From Phycisphaerae bacterium (GTDB lineage: Bacteria > Planctomycetota > Phycisphaerae > UBA1845), in the NCBI GenBank assembly GCA_029260165.1, contig JAJDDT010000039.1, positions 1 to 45,767 of the forward strand: a stretch of DNA of 45,767 bases, given 5' to 3'. Each line of letters begins with the position of its first letter. Within the stretch, counting starts at the first letter, position 1. The notes under the pieces are model-generated. The model searched no databases and was not told the origin of the DNA. It saw nothing but the letters and a program-made list of their open reading frames with translations. Made by a program: the position numbers and the translations under genes. Positions 17,530 to 26,732 of this stretch are shown one piece after another.

Positions 17530-18015
17530 TCAGGCAGTCTCCTCGATGCACAGGGAGTGGGCGGTGGGACCTCCGGGGATGATCAGAGCGACGATATCGC
17601 GCACGGCGTCCTGCTGTCCGGGCCAATGGTACCTGGTGATGGCAGCCTCGAACGCGAGCCATTCGAACGCATCGTGTTCATGATTGAGTTGCACGGTTGC
17701 ATCAGGACCGACGCGGGCGGCAAAACCGGGGCAGAGTTCGATCGTGTCGGTGGCGGCGACGTAGAACATGTTCACGCGTTCGAGCTGGTGCCAGACGAGT
17801 GGTCGTAGCTGGGTTTCCTCGAACAATTCGCGGCGGGCGGTATCGAAAGCGGTCTCGCCGGATTCGATGTGGCCATGGACCGCCTGCCATGTGCCGGCCA
17901 GTCGTTTGCCGGCGGCGCGTTTCAGGACGAGGAATTCCGCCCTGTCGCCAACAACGCGATAGGCGTAAACGTCAACAATACGGCTTACAATCTCAGGCAT
18001 GGTTCGATGTCGCAT
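17530..18015 (-). CDS. Nudix hydrolase
   Basis: This 161-residue protein has an intact Nudix box, GHIESGETAFDTARRELFEETQL (G-x5-E-x7-REU-x-EE-x2-U). The surroundings (LKRAAGKRLAGTWQAVHGHI and EHDAFEWLAFEAAI) resemble NudB-type dNTP or dihydroneopterin triphosphate pyrophosphatases, but the substrate is inferred. The start is ATG 18015 or an internal ATG at 18000; both overlap the end of dprA, which suggests coupling in an ileS-dprA-nudix transcript. Confidence 0.87.
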   Translation of the reverse strand: MRHRTMPEIVSRIVDVYAYRVVGDRAEFLVLKRAAGKRLAGTWQAVHGHIESGETAFDTARRELFEETQLRPLVWHQLERVNMFYVAATDTIELCPGFAARVGPDATVQLNHEHDAFEWLAFEAAITRYHWPGQQDAVRDIVALIIPGGPTAHSLCIEETA

Positions 18016-19183
18016 TGGTGCGGCGGGCGAATCGATTGCCCGGACGTTGGGTGATGAGGCCTTTGAGTTGCAGCTTTGTGAGCGTGGCTGCGACCTGCGC
18101 GGGCGTAAGCCCTGAATGGTCGACGATGTGTTCGAGTGTGGTTTCGGACGCGTCGATCAGGGACCAGATTTTCTGTTCCGAATCGTCGAGCGACGGTAAC
18201 GGTTTGTCGCGTGGTGGTGATGGTTTGTCGAAGAGCGCTGGCTCGTCGATTGTTGCGGATTCGGTTGGCATCATCAGTTTTCCAGCTTCGCCCAATTCGT
18301 CGAGGATGTCTTCGATGCAGGTGACGAGTTTGGCCTGGCCATCGCGGATCATCGCGTTCGTGCCTTGGGCATAGGGATTGGTAAGCAATCCGGGAAGTGC
18401 GAAGGTTTCGCGGTTGTACTCGCAGGCGAGTCGTGCTGAGATTTGCGCACCGCTGCGTTGGCCTGCTTCGACGACGAGGACGCCCATGGACATGCCGACG
18501 ATGATGCGGTTTCGCGGCGGGAAATTCTTCGGTTCCGGTGATGTGTCGATCGGTAGTTCCGAGACAACCGCACCGCTATCAGTAATCGCGTTGGCCAGGT
18601 CGGCGTGTTCGGCTGGATACATGTGTGCAAGGCCGCAGCCGAGTACCGCCACCGTTCGTCCGCCGACCGAAAGCGCGCCGCGATGACCGGCTGCGTCGGC
18701 TCCACGGGCGAGTCCCGATACGATCGTGAACCCAGCCTGCGCGAGGGCTGCCCCGAATCGTTCGGCCTGTTCGAGTCCGTAATGTGAGCACTTCCGCGAG
18801 CCGACGATTGCGACGGCCAACCCGTCTTCGGGAATCAGTTTTCCCCTTAAATACAAGCATACCGGCGGATCGGGGATATGCTTGAGCATGGCGGGGTAGT
18901 CCTCGTCTTCGCAGCAGATGATGCGCACGCCGAGTTCTGTCGCTCGTTCGATTTCCCGCGTGCAATCCTCGCGTTGCCTTGCTTCAAAAATCGCCTCCGC
19001 ACGGTATCGACCTACGCCGTCAACGCGCTCAAGCTCGCGAATCGACGCTTTGAATACAACGTCAATCGAGCCAAAATGGTCGATCAACTTCCGCGTGCAG
19101 ATGGGTCCGATGTTCCTGGCCTGGCTGAGACGCAGGTATTGTTTTGCGACGGGCGAAATGAGATTGGACGAATCATTTGACAT
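17993..19183 (-). CDS. dprA: DNA processing protein DprA
   Basis: This 396-residue protein loads RecA on incoming single-stranded DNA in natural transformation. It has an N-terminal helix-hairpin-helix region (about 25-75, LERVDGVGRYRAEAIFEAR). The Rossmann-like DprA core follows, with GSRKCSHYGLEQAERFG, SGLARGADAAGHRGAL and FPPRNRIIVGMSMGVLVVEA, then a C-terminal winged-helix domain (SLIDASETTLEHIVDHSGLTPAQVAATL). The start is ATG 19183, 10 bp after the ileS stop; an in-frame extension over ileS is not needed. No competence genes of the ComEC type are nearby, but ExeA/GspB and a prepilin occur in the window. Confidence 0.93.
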   Translation of the reverse strand: MSNDSSNLISPVAKQYLRLSQARNIGPICTRKLIDHFGSIDVVFKASIRELERVDGVGRYRAEAIFEARQREDCTREIERATELGVRIICCEDEDYPAMLKHIPDPPVCLYLRGKLIPEDGLAVAIVGSRKCSHYGLEQAERFGAALAQAGFTIVSGLARGADAAGHRGALSVGGRTVAVLGCGLAHMYPAEHADLANAITDSGAVVSELPIDTSPEPKNFPPRNRIIVGMSMGVLVVEAGQRSGAQISARLACEYNRETFALPGLLTNPYAQGTNAMIRDGQAKLVTCIEDILDELGEAGKLMMPTESATIDEPALFDKPSPPRDKPLPSLDDSEQKIWSLIDASETTLEHIVDHSGLTPAQVAATLTKLQLKGLITQRPGNRFARRTNATSNHA

Positions 19184-19193
19184 GGTCAATTGG

Positions 19194-22100
19194 TCATGCC
19201 TTCGACAATCCAATCGCCAATGACTGCCTGCCAAATGTCACGTCGATTTTGGCGACGGCTCCCTCGAATTGCGAGGTTGCGACGCTGTCGGCCAGCGTCT
19301 CCCTGCGAATGTATTCGTCGTAGGTTTGGATGGCTTCTGCGATTTCACCTTCTGACTCGAGCGACAACACGATTCGATCCTCGATGTTGAGGTCGGCCTG
19401 TTTGCGAAGATTTTGCACCTGTCGGACAACGTCGCGGGCGATGCCTTCCATTTTCAATTCGTGCGTGATGCGTCGATCGAGCAGAACGACCGTCTCCATA
19501 TTCTCCTGAGCAGCCCAGTCGTCGCCATACGATTTTTCCACGATAACATCCGCCGACTCCAGCTCGATCACCGTGCCGTTGACGCTGACAGGGACGGGTA
19601 GATTCTTCTCGACCTGACCCGCCAACGCGGTGCCGTCGGCCTCCTTGAGGGCAGCGTTGATCGCGCCGGCTTGTTTTCCGAATTTCGGTCCGAGAACTTT
19701 CATGTCGCCGCGAACTGATACCTGACACATGTTCGATACGTCCGGATCGATCGTCAGTTTCTTGACGTTTAACTCTTCCAACATGTGGTCTTCAAACTGT
19801 CTGAGCGCGTCAGCCTCTCCGTCGCTGCCCGGTTGAACGCGAAGCTCTGCCAGTGGCTGACGCACCTTGAGTTTGGCTTCGGTACGCGCAGCCCGCGCCA
19901 TGGACACGACGCGAAGGAACTGGCTCATTCTTTCCGAGAGTGTTCGATCAGCCCTGGATGCGTCGGTTTCGGGGAATCGAACGTGGTGCACGCTCGCCGG
20001 TGCATCGGACCGCTGATTGACGACGAGATTCTGATACATCGACTCGGTCATGAACGGCATGATCGGGGCGATCAACTGACAAAACGTCGTCAGCACCTCA
20101 TACAACGTGTCATAGGCTGCCAGTTTGTCGTCCGACCAATCGCTCTTCCAGAACCGCCGCCGCGATCGTCGCACATACCAGTTGCTCAAATCATCCACGA
20201 ACCGCTGCGCCCGCCGACAAAACGTGTGCGTGTCGTAATGGCTGTAACACGCGTCCGCCAACTCAATCAAACCCTGCAGGTCGGACAAAATCCATCGATC
20301 CAGATCGGTTCGTCGATCGACCGGCAGAACGCCTTCGGTCGGATCGTATTTATCAAGTCGGGCATAGTCGCAGAAAAACGCGTAGGTATTCCACAGCGGC
20401 CGAATCAACTTGGCGTAGACCTCGTCGATGTGCACCGGACCGAACGCGATGTTGCGCTCCGGCGAGTGATCGCAGAACATCCAACGAATAACATCAACCC
20501 CGAACTTGTCCGCGGCGGAGTTGAACTCGATGGCGTTGCCCCTGGACTTGTGCATCTCCTCCATCTGATCATCGAGCACCAAACCATGACCCAACAGCGT
20601 CCCGAACGGCGCTTTGTCGGTCATCATGGTGCTGACCGCCAGCAACGCGTAGAACCAGTTTCGGAATTGCCCGGGCAGCGCTTCGACAATAAACTCCGGC
20701 GGGAACCACTTCTGCCAATAGTCACGATCCTCGAAGTAGCCCATCGTCGAAAACGGCACGATGCTCGCATCAAGCCAGGGATTGCCGACATCCTTCACGC
20801 GCGGCACGTTGTCATGACTGCACCTCCCGCACTTGATTCTGACCTCGTCCAGCCAAGGGCGATGCGGCGAGTTGCCTTCAAATTGATCCCAACCGGCAAC
20901 CGCGCGTTCCTTCAATTCCTCGCGCGAACCGATCACGTCGAAATGACCACATTGATCGCATTCCCAGATCGGCAGCGCCAACCCCCAATAGCGCTTCTTG
21001 CTGATCATCCAGTCGCCCATGTTCTTGAGCCAGTCAAGCTCGCGATCCAATCCCCACGACGGTAGCCAGCGCGCGGTCTTCGTGACGACAGCGATCCGGT
21101 CACGCCACTGCATATTGATGTACCACTCGTCGACCAGGCGATAAACCAGCTCCTCCTTGCATCGCCAACAATGCGGGTATCGGTGGAAATACTTCTCCCT
21201 GGCGACAAGCAGATCGCGCGACTTCAAATCGGCTGCGATGTCGCTGGCTACGTCGACGAATCGCCGACCGGTCAACTCACCAAAACCCGCCATGAACTCA
21301 CCATGATCGTCCAACGGTGCCACCGACGGCAATCCCTGTTCCCTGCCCAACCGATGGTCATCGCCACCGCAACCCGGCGCGATATGCACGATGCCCGACC
21401 CCTCCGATTCGGTCACATGATCCCACGCGATCACACGGTGATTCTCTTTTGCCTCCGCAGCTCCTTCAAAATGGTCAAACGGTCCGCGATAGGACCAGCC
21501 CACAAGCTCACTGCCTTTCAACTCGCCCAGGACCTCGAACCCGCCTGCGTTCTTGAAAATGGCTTGAATCGACATCAGGCTCGGCGCGGTCTTGGCGATC
21601 GGTCCCTCGACAGGCTGTTTGCGCGCTGCCTCGAAATTCCCCTTACCAATGTAATAGATCCAACCGTCGCATTGCACCTTCACATAGGTCATGTCACTTT
21701 TGACTGCAGCCGCGACGTTCGACGTCAACGTCCAGGGCGTCGTCGTCCAAACCAATAGTGCCTCTTTGCCCTCTGGCGAGCTCCCGTTCTGATCAACGAT
21801 TGGAAACCGAACGAACACGGACAGATGGTCTGTCTCGCGATACCCCTCATTCATCTCCATCTGACTGATGCCCGTCCCACACCGCGGGCACCACGGCATC
21901 ACATCCTTACCCTTGTAAACGTGCCCCTCGTCGTGACATTTCTTAAGAAAATGCCAAATCGAATAGTTGTTATTGTCGGACATCGTATAATACGAATTGT
22001 CCCAGTCCATCCAATAACCCAGTCGTTTGGACTGTTCGCTCTGGATGGCTGCGTAATGTCGCGCGCGGGCTTTGCACTCTTCAACAAACTTGCCAATCCC

Positions 22101-22436
22101 GTATTTCTCAATATCGCGCTTGTTGGTAAAACCGTGTTCCTTCTCGACTTCGACCTCGATCCATAGCCCCTGACAATCGAAACCGTTCTGATACCGCATG
22201 TCATGGCCCCTGGCAGCGTGATAGCGGTGGAACACATCCTTGTAGGTTCTGCCCCACGCATGGTGCACGCCCATCGGGTTGTTCGCGGTAATCGGGCCAT
22301 CCAGAAACGACCACTTTTTGTTTCCGCGATTCATCTCGCGGAGCTTCTCAAATGCGTTGGTCTCTTGCCAAAATTGAAGCACACCCTCCTCCAGCTTTGG
22401 AAAGGCGGGCCTCTTGTCGATTTTCTCGAACGCCAT
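19194..22436 (-). CDS. ileS: Isoleucyl-tRNA synthetase, type 2-like, altered HIGH motif
   Basis: This 1080-residue class I synthetase charges tRNA-Ile. It has the catalytic fold, a CP1 editing domain (WTTTPWTLTSN and HIAPGCGGDDHRLG), the anticodon-binding region and a C-terminal extension typical of type 2 (eukaryote-like) enzymes; no C-terminal zinc finger is seen. The KMSKS site is EMHKS (627-631, then RGN). The HxGH signature is replaced by G56-V-H-H59 when aligned through the conserved T-x-KD downstream: first and third residues are exchanged. From what I recall of the family, this swap marks a subset of type 2 enzymes with extreme mupirocin resistance. dprA follows 10 bp after the stop. 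Confidence 0.95.
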   Translation of the reverse strand: MAFEKIDKRPAFPKLEEGVLQFWQETNAFEKLREMNRGNKKWSFLDGPITANNPMGVHHAWGRTYKDVFHRYHAARGHDMRYQNGFDCQGLWIEVEVEKEHGFTNKRDIEKYGIGKFVEECKARARHYAAIQSEQSKRLGYWMDWDNSYYTMSDNNNYSIWHFLKKCHDEGHVYKGKDVMPWCPRCGTGISQMEMNEGYRETDHLSVFVRFPIVDQNGSSPEGKEALLVWTTTPWTLTSNVAAAVKSDMTYVKVQCDGWIYYIGKGNFEAARKQPVEGPIAKTAPSLMSIQAIFKNAGGFEVLGELKGSELVGWSYRGPFDHFEGAAEAKENHRVIAWDHVTESEGSGIVHIAPGCGGDDHRLGREQGLPSVAPLDDHGEFMAGFGELTGRRFVDVASDIAADLKSRDLLVAREKYFHRYPHCWRCKEELVYRLVDEWYINMQWRDRIAVVTKTARWLPSWGLDRELDWLKNMGDWMISKKRYWGLALPIWECDQCGHFDVIGSREELKERAVAGWDQFEGNSPHRPWLDEVRIKCGRCSHDNVPRVKDVGNPWLDASIVPFSTMGYFEDRDYWQKWFPPEFIVEALPGQFRNWFYALLAVSTMMTDKAPFGTLLGHGLVLDDQMEEMHKSRGNAIEFNSAADKFGVDVIRWMFCDHSPERNIAFGPVHIDEVYAKLIRPLWNTYAFFCDYARLDKYDPTEGVLPVDRRTDLDRWILSDLQGLIELADACYSHYDTHTFCRRAQRFVDDLSNWYVRRSRRRFWKSDWSDDKLAAYDTLYEVLTTFCQLIAPIMPFMTESMYQNLVVNQRSDAPASVHHVRFPETDASRADRTLSERMSQFLRVVSMARAARTEAKLKVRQPLAELRVQPGSDGEADALRQFEDHMLEELNVKKLTIDPDVSNMCQVSVRGDMKVLGPKFGKQAGAINAALKEADGTALAGQVEKNLPVPVSVNGTVIELESADVIVEKSYGDDWAAQENMETVVLLDRRITHELKMEGIARDVVRQVQNLRKQADLNIEDRIVLSLESEGEIAEAIQTYDEYIRRETLADSVATSQFEGAVAKIDVTFGRQSLAIGLSKA

Positions 22437-22609
22437 AGGTGTTTCCTCATGTCAGTCGTACGTCTGAATCGCACCACTATACGAGGATCGCCCGTCGTCG
22501 TGAACCCCGGTCATCACGCACGTCCCGGGGCACGATCCGAACGCGCTCCCCCTGACGGCACATTTGCGGTATCATGCCGTCACGAGAGACCAGCATCCCG
22601 GAGGTATCT

Positions 22610-23383
22610 GTGCTTACGAAACTCGAAATCGCAAAAAACTGGCTCCCACGCTATACCGGAATGCCCCTCGACAATTTCGGCGAGTGGATCCTGCTCACCA
22701 ATTTCGGTGACTACGTCGAACGATTTGCCGAACAATTCAAATGCGACATCTACGGCCAGGGTAAGCCCATGCAGGTTGCCACCAACGCCGCCGGACTGTC
22801 CATCATCAAGTTCGGCATCGGTTCCCCCAACGCTGCCATCATCATGGACCTCCTGACCGCCGTGAAACCCAAGGGTGCCCTTTTTCTGGGAAAATGCGGC
22901 GGACTCAAGGGCACCACGGAGATAGGCCACTTCATCCTCCCCATCGCCGCCATCCGTGGCGAGGGAACCTCCGACGACTACTTCCCACCGGAAGTCCCCG
23001 CCCTGCCGTCTTTCAAACTACACAAATTCGTATCAGAGAGAATCATCGATCGAGGCCTCGAATACCGCACCGGCGTCATCTACACCACCAATCGCCGCGT
23101 ATGGGAACACGACGATGTCTTCCTCAAAAAGCTCCAGGACTCCACATCCATCGCCATCGACATGGAAACCGCCACCGTCTTTATCGTTGGCCACAAAAAT
23201 GAAATCGCGCGCGGCGCACTGCTGCTCGTCTCAGACCTGCCCTTCACCGCAGAAGGTGTCAAAACCGAGGAAAGCGACAAAAAGGTGTCCGCCACCTGGA
23301 CCGACATGCACCTGCAAATAGGCATCGATGCCATGACGCACATCGATTCCCACGGCGAGAAAATCAAACACTTTCAGTATTAG
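22610..23383 (+). CDS. amn: AMP nucleosidase
   Basis: This 257-residue enzyme of the nucleoside phosphorylase fold should hydrolyse AMP to adenine and ribose 5-phosphate in purine salvage or AMP control. The hallmark start KLEIAKNWLPRYTG is followed by GEWILLTNFGDYVERFA. The core has FGIGSPNAAIIMDLL, LGKCGGLKGTTEIGHFILP, the substrate segment AIDMETATVF and the catalytic-Asp loop LLVSDLPFTAEG. It resembles the short Bacteroides-type form rather than the 480-residue E. coli form. I chose GTG 22610, preceded by GGAGG (22600-22604) with 5-nt spacing; the ATG at 22574 adds 12 unconserved residues. It diverges from ileS. Confidence 0.9.
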   Translation: MLTKLEIAKNWLPRYTGMPLDNFGEWILLTNFGDYVERFAEQFKCDIYGQGKPMQVATNAAGLSIIKFGIGSPNAAIIMDLLTAVKPKGALFLGKCGGLKGTTEIGHFILPIAAIRGEGTSDDYFPPEVPALPSFKLHKFVSERIIDRGLEYRTGVIYTTNRRVWEHDDVFLKKLQDSTSIAIDMETATVFIVGHKNEIARGALLLVSDLPFTAEGVKTEESDKKVSATWTDMHLQIGIDAMTHIDSHGEKIKHFQY

Positions 23384-23559
23384 CAACGCAACAATCGCGG
23401 TGCCCGCCGCCTTCGAACGGGCCGTCGTGTTGCTTGTCCGCCTATCGAACGACGATGAGTTGATTACCATTCAGGTTCGGAACCCGCACCGAGCGGACTG
23501 CCCCAATTCGATGGGCCGTCGCTTGTCTGCCTGCGGGGAATCGTGAACGAATCGCCGAT

Positions 23560-25266
23560 TTATTCCGCCAGGGTCGCCAGCTCCGCCTGAACCGCCTCCA
23601 TCAGCGGCGCAAGCGTTTCCGTCGAAAAATCGAACCGAATCCCCGCCGCCTCGAACAAATCCGGTAGCGGACGACTGCCACCGAGCGCCATGGCTTCACG
23701 ATACAACCGCAACGTGCCCGGAAGGTCCTTCTTCGCATTCAACCACAACTGCAACGCCCCAAGCTGCGCGATTCCATACTCGATGTAGTAAAACGGCACC
23801 TCGAACAAATGCAACTGCCGCTGCCACGATCGCCCCCGCGCCTCCTCAAATCCTGACCAGTCCTCGATCCCGCCAAATCGTTCCAACAGCGACAACCACG
23901 TCGCACGACGCTCCTCGCGCGTATGCTCCGGATGCGTGTACATCCAATGTTGAAACGCATCGATCGTCGCCACCCACGGAAACAGCGACACAATCCCTTC
24001 CAACTGCTGCCGCTTCGCTCGAACAAGCTCCTCACCCGAATAGAACTCGTCGAAATACTCGTACGCAAACATCTCCATCCCCATCGACGCCACCTCCGAA
24101 AACTCCATCGGAGCACTGCGATAATGAATCAGCGGCTCATCGCGACTCGCAAACGCATGAAACGCATGGCCTGCCTCGTGAATCAACGTCCGAACGTCCC
24201 GTTGCAACCCCACCGCGTTCATGAAAATGAACGGTCGACGCTGCTCATGATACGTCGATTGATAACCACCCGGCGCCTTGCCCTTGCGACTCTCCAGATC
24301 CAACCAACCGTCGTTGGCCATGTCTCGAAACTGTTCCGCCAAATCCGCATCCAACCGGTCGAAAATCCGCCCACACTTCTCGACCAGTTCCTTCGGGTCC
24401 CCAAAAGGCGTCAGCGGTGACCGCCCCTTCGGATCAACCGCCAAGTCCCACGGACGCAACCGCTCGACACCGAGCAACTCCTTTCGCCGCTCCTGTTCAG
24501 CCCGCATCAATGGCACGCACGCCTTTTCAACAGCCTCATGAAACGCCACGCAATCCGCAGCCGAGTAATCAAACCGCTCCTTGGCTTCAAAGACATACCC
24601 CAGAAAATCCGAATTGTCTGTGTTCAGCGCGATGCGATGCCGCAACGCAAACAGATCATCAAAAATTTTCTCCAACCGGTCCGCATCCGTCAGTCGCCGG
24701 GTCGTGACCAGCCCCCAAACCTCCTCGCGCACCGCCCGATCCGTCTTCTCCAGATGCGTCGACACCTGCTGCAGCGTCTGCTCGGTTCCCTCATGCGTCA
24801 CCGTCATCGCCCCGGTGACCTCCTGATACTGCTGCTCGAGTTTGGATTCCTCCACCTGCAGTTTGACATTCTCGTCCCGAAACAACCCCACCTTCGACTT
24901 CACGCTACGATCAAACACATCAAACCGCTCAGCCGGCAACGACACCCGCCCGCGCATCTCAACGTATTTCCTGTTCAACTCATGCCACACCGGCTTGCAC
25001 TTCGGCTCGACATTCTCAACGAAATCGAGAAACGCTTTCTTCCGCTCCTCCGAATCGGTCTGACACGTCATCTTCACGTATCGATCCGTCCCCTCCTCAT
25101 CCACGCACGCAGACAGCTCGCTCCAATCCAGCAGCCATTCATTCAACTGCGGCGGTGTCTGCACGTTGGCTGACCGAAGATGCGCGCAATAGGGTTCAAT
25201 GGACTCCCATTCCGAAAGCGTCTGGCCTGGTTTCACATACTGCCGTTTGTATTCCGCGTTGGACAT
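23560..25266 (-). CDS. M3 family oligoendopeptidase
   Basis: This 568-residue zinc metallopeptidase of the PepF/thimet group has the catalytic motif HEAGH in LIHEAGHAFHAFAS and the downstream zinc-ligand glutamate in APMEFSEVASMGMEMF. It lacks a signal peptide and so should cleave peptides in the cytoplasm. Length is typical of M3B enzymes. The start ATG 25266 lies 3 bp after the stop of the DNA glycosylase gene, so the two form an operon. It is convergent with amn; the 176-bp gap between them shows no clear terminator. Confidence 0.93.
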   Translation of the reverse strand: MSNAEYKRQYVKPGQTLSEWESIEPYCAHLRSANVQTPPQLNEWLLDWSELSACVDEEGTDRYVKMTCQTDSEERKKAFLDFVENVEPKCKPVWHELNRKYVEMRGRVSLPAERFDVFDRSVKSKVGLFRDENVKLQVEESKLEQQYQEVTGAMTVTHEGTEQTLQQVSTHLEKTDRAVREEVWGLVTTRRLTDADRLEKIFDDLFALRHRIALNTDNSDFLGYVFEAKERFDYSAADCVAFHEAVEKACVPLMRAEQERRKELLGVERLRPWDLAVDPKGRSPLTPFGDPKELVEKCGRIFDRLDADLAEQFRDMANDGWLDLESRKGKAPGGYQSTYHEQRRPFIFMNAVGLQRDVRTLIHEAGHAFHAFASRDEPLIHYRSAPMEFSEVASMGMEMFAYEYFDEFYSGEELVRAKRQQLEGIVSLFPWVATIDAFQHWMYTHPEHTREERRATWLSLLERFGGIEDWSGFEEARGRSWQRQLHLFEVPFYYIEYGIAQLGALQLWLNAKKDLPGTLRLYREAMALGGSRPLPDLFEAAGIRFDFSTETLAPLMEAVQAELATLAE

Positions 25267-25269
25267 CCT

Positions 25270-26235
25270 TTATCCCTTCAACAATCCCTTTTCCTTCGCC
25301 TCCGAAACGATCGAGCGGGCGGTCCCCCAGTCAAGCCACTGCTCAAACCACCAGAACAACTGCTTGTATCGGCCAAACCGTTCGTAAATCTCTCGCACGC
25401 GCTTCTCCGAAACGACCTTTCCACCATAATAGGTGTCCGAGACAAACCGAATCGTCCAACTGTCCACCGACATATGCTCGTAATGTCCCAACAACCCCAG
25501 CAGAAAATGCGCACTGGCAGGACCGACCCCCCTGATCTCCGTGAGCCGCGCGTAAACCTCTTCCGTAGACCCGGTCCGGGCCAATTCCTCGATCGCCGAC
25601 TCACAAAACGTCCCGTCCACTGCCTGACGACACAGCGTCAATATCGAATCCGCCCGATACCCGAGTCGAGCCACATCCACAAGGTACTTTTCGCCCGCCT
25701 TCAAAATCTCGCGAGGTGTAGGCCACGTCGTCAGATTCCGAAACTCCCGCATCCCCACTCCCAACTGCGCCACACGGTTGATCATCTTGACCGCCTGCGT
25801 CCAGTTCACATTCGTCGCGCAGATGGCTTTCACGACATTCTCGAACATCGACGCTGACCGCAACAACCGACCCGCCCCAATCGTCGGCAACACCGTCAAT
25901 CGCGGGTGATCGACCACCATCGTATGAAATTCGCTCAGGTCTGAATCACGCTGCAACATCCGCGCGACACGCTCCCGCGCATCGGCGACCATCTCGTCGT
26001 CAACAGCGTCCGCCTCCGCCTCCACCACCACCCGCACCCGCGACCCGGTGATTGAATTTCCGGATTGAGTCACCGAAACCCGAACAGCCTCCCCATTCAT
26101 CCGCTCAATGACCTGCAGGCACGCACCACCCTCACACCACGAAATCGGCGCACACTCGTGCCATCCGTGGCTCAGCACCGTCGCGCGCAGCGAGAATGGT
26201 TTGGGCATTGAAATGTGTGTCGTTTGTATCTCCAT
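25270..26235 (-). CDS. HhH-GPD DNA glycosylase (OGG/AlkA-like)
   Basis: This 321-residue base-excision repair enzyme has an OGG/AlkA-type N-terminal beta domain. The HhH-GPD core follows, with the hairpin IRGVGPASAHFLLGLLG and the catalytic aspartate in HMSVDSWTIRF. The position that holds the Schiff-base lysine in bifunctional OGG1-type enzymes (G-V-G-x-K) is Ala or Ser here, so a monofunctional glycosylase is expected. The damaged base is not predictable. It is first in an operon with the M3 peptidase. Starts at ATG 26235; a second ATG lies 9 codons later. Confidence 0.82.
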   Translation of the reverse strand: MEIQTTHISMPKPFSLRATVLSHGWHECAPISWCEGGACLQVIERMNGEAVRVSVTQSGNSITGSRVRVVVEAEADAVDDEMVADARERVARMLQRDSDLSEFHTMVVDHPRLTVLPTIGAGRLLRSASMFENVVKAICATNVNWTQAVKMINRVAQLGVGMREFRNLTTWPTPREILKAGEKYLVDVARLGYRADSILTLCRQAVDGTFCESAIEELARTGSTEEVYARLTEIRGVGPASAHFLLGLLGHYEHMSVDSWTIRFVSDTYYGGKVVSEKRVREIYERFGRYKQLFWWFEQWLDWGTARSIVSEAKEKGLLKG

Positions 26236-26732
26236 CCGTCAAACCAAAGCATAGGCACCATCCCGGCAATCGCAAACGCGTCGGCCACGTCGCCGGACCA
26301 GCCCAATCCATCAGGCGAATCAGACGCGGAAATGAACCGAACGAGATTCAGGAGGCTGAAATCAACCCCCGAATAAAGACCCACTGCACAGAAATCGAGC
26401 AAATGAAGGTTTCCAGGCTGTGGTTTTTTGACCGAGCCTTCCACAACTTCATGTGCCGTCAAACCTTGTGTGAATGTTGTAGGTTTTCACGGATTTTGTT
26501 TGACGACACCAATATGTTGGGGTAGAAATGACCTTTGCCCCAAAATCTGGTGTTTCGCGTTGGGATACGACACTTTCACCCAACACCGGCCTGTGAAAAG
26601 CGGCTGGCTCGAACGCGAGATGAGCGCGGGCAACTGGGCGCGGAAGGCGGATCAAAACGCCACGTCAACGGGAATCGTACAAATTGCAACAACCCGACGC
26701 GAGTCGTCGGATTTCGATAGGGAGTCTGGTTG
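26236..26732. other. 497-bp intergenic region upstream of nrdJ
   Basis: This region lies between divergent glycosylase and nrdJ genes. The half nearer nrdJ holds two NrdR-like boxes. I see no cobalamin riboswitch hallmark (no clear B12 box), no tRNA and no convincing frame. About 170 bp lie between the boxes and the nrdJ start, so a long leader or a downstream promoter is possible. Confidence 0.5.
26507..26553 (+). promoter_or_regulatory. Tandem NrdR-like boxes
   Basis: The 16-bp site at 26507-26522 has the core CAATATGTTG, one base from the NrdR core CWATATATWG. A weaker site at 26538-26553 (CCCCAAAATCTGGTGT) keeps the flanking TGT and part of the core. They start 31 bp apart, three helical turns, which is the usual NrdR spacing. 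NrdR is the ATP/dATP-sensing repressor of ribonucleotide reductase genes. The second site is degenerate, so this is a moderate call. Confidence 0.45.

Noticed and set aside
23384-23559. Terminator between amn and the M3 peptidase
   Set aside because: The AGCAAC/GTTGCT-type complementarity is interrupted and has no T-tract on either strand.
26236-26732. Cobalamin riboswitch before nrdJ
   Set aside because: No convincing B12 box or conserved core was found; the NrdR-like boxes explain regulation better.
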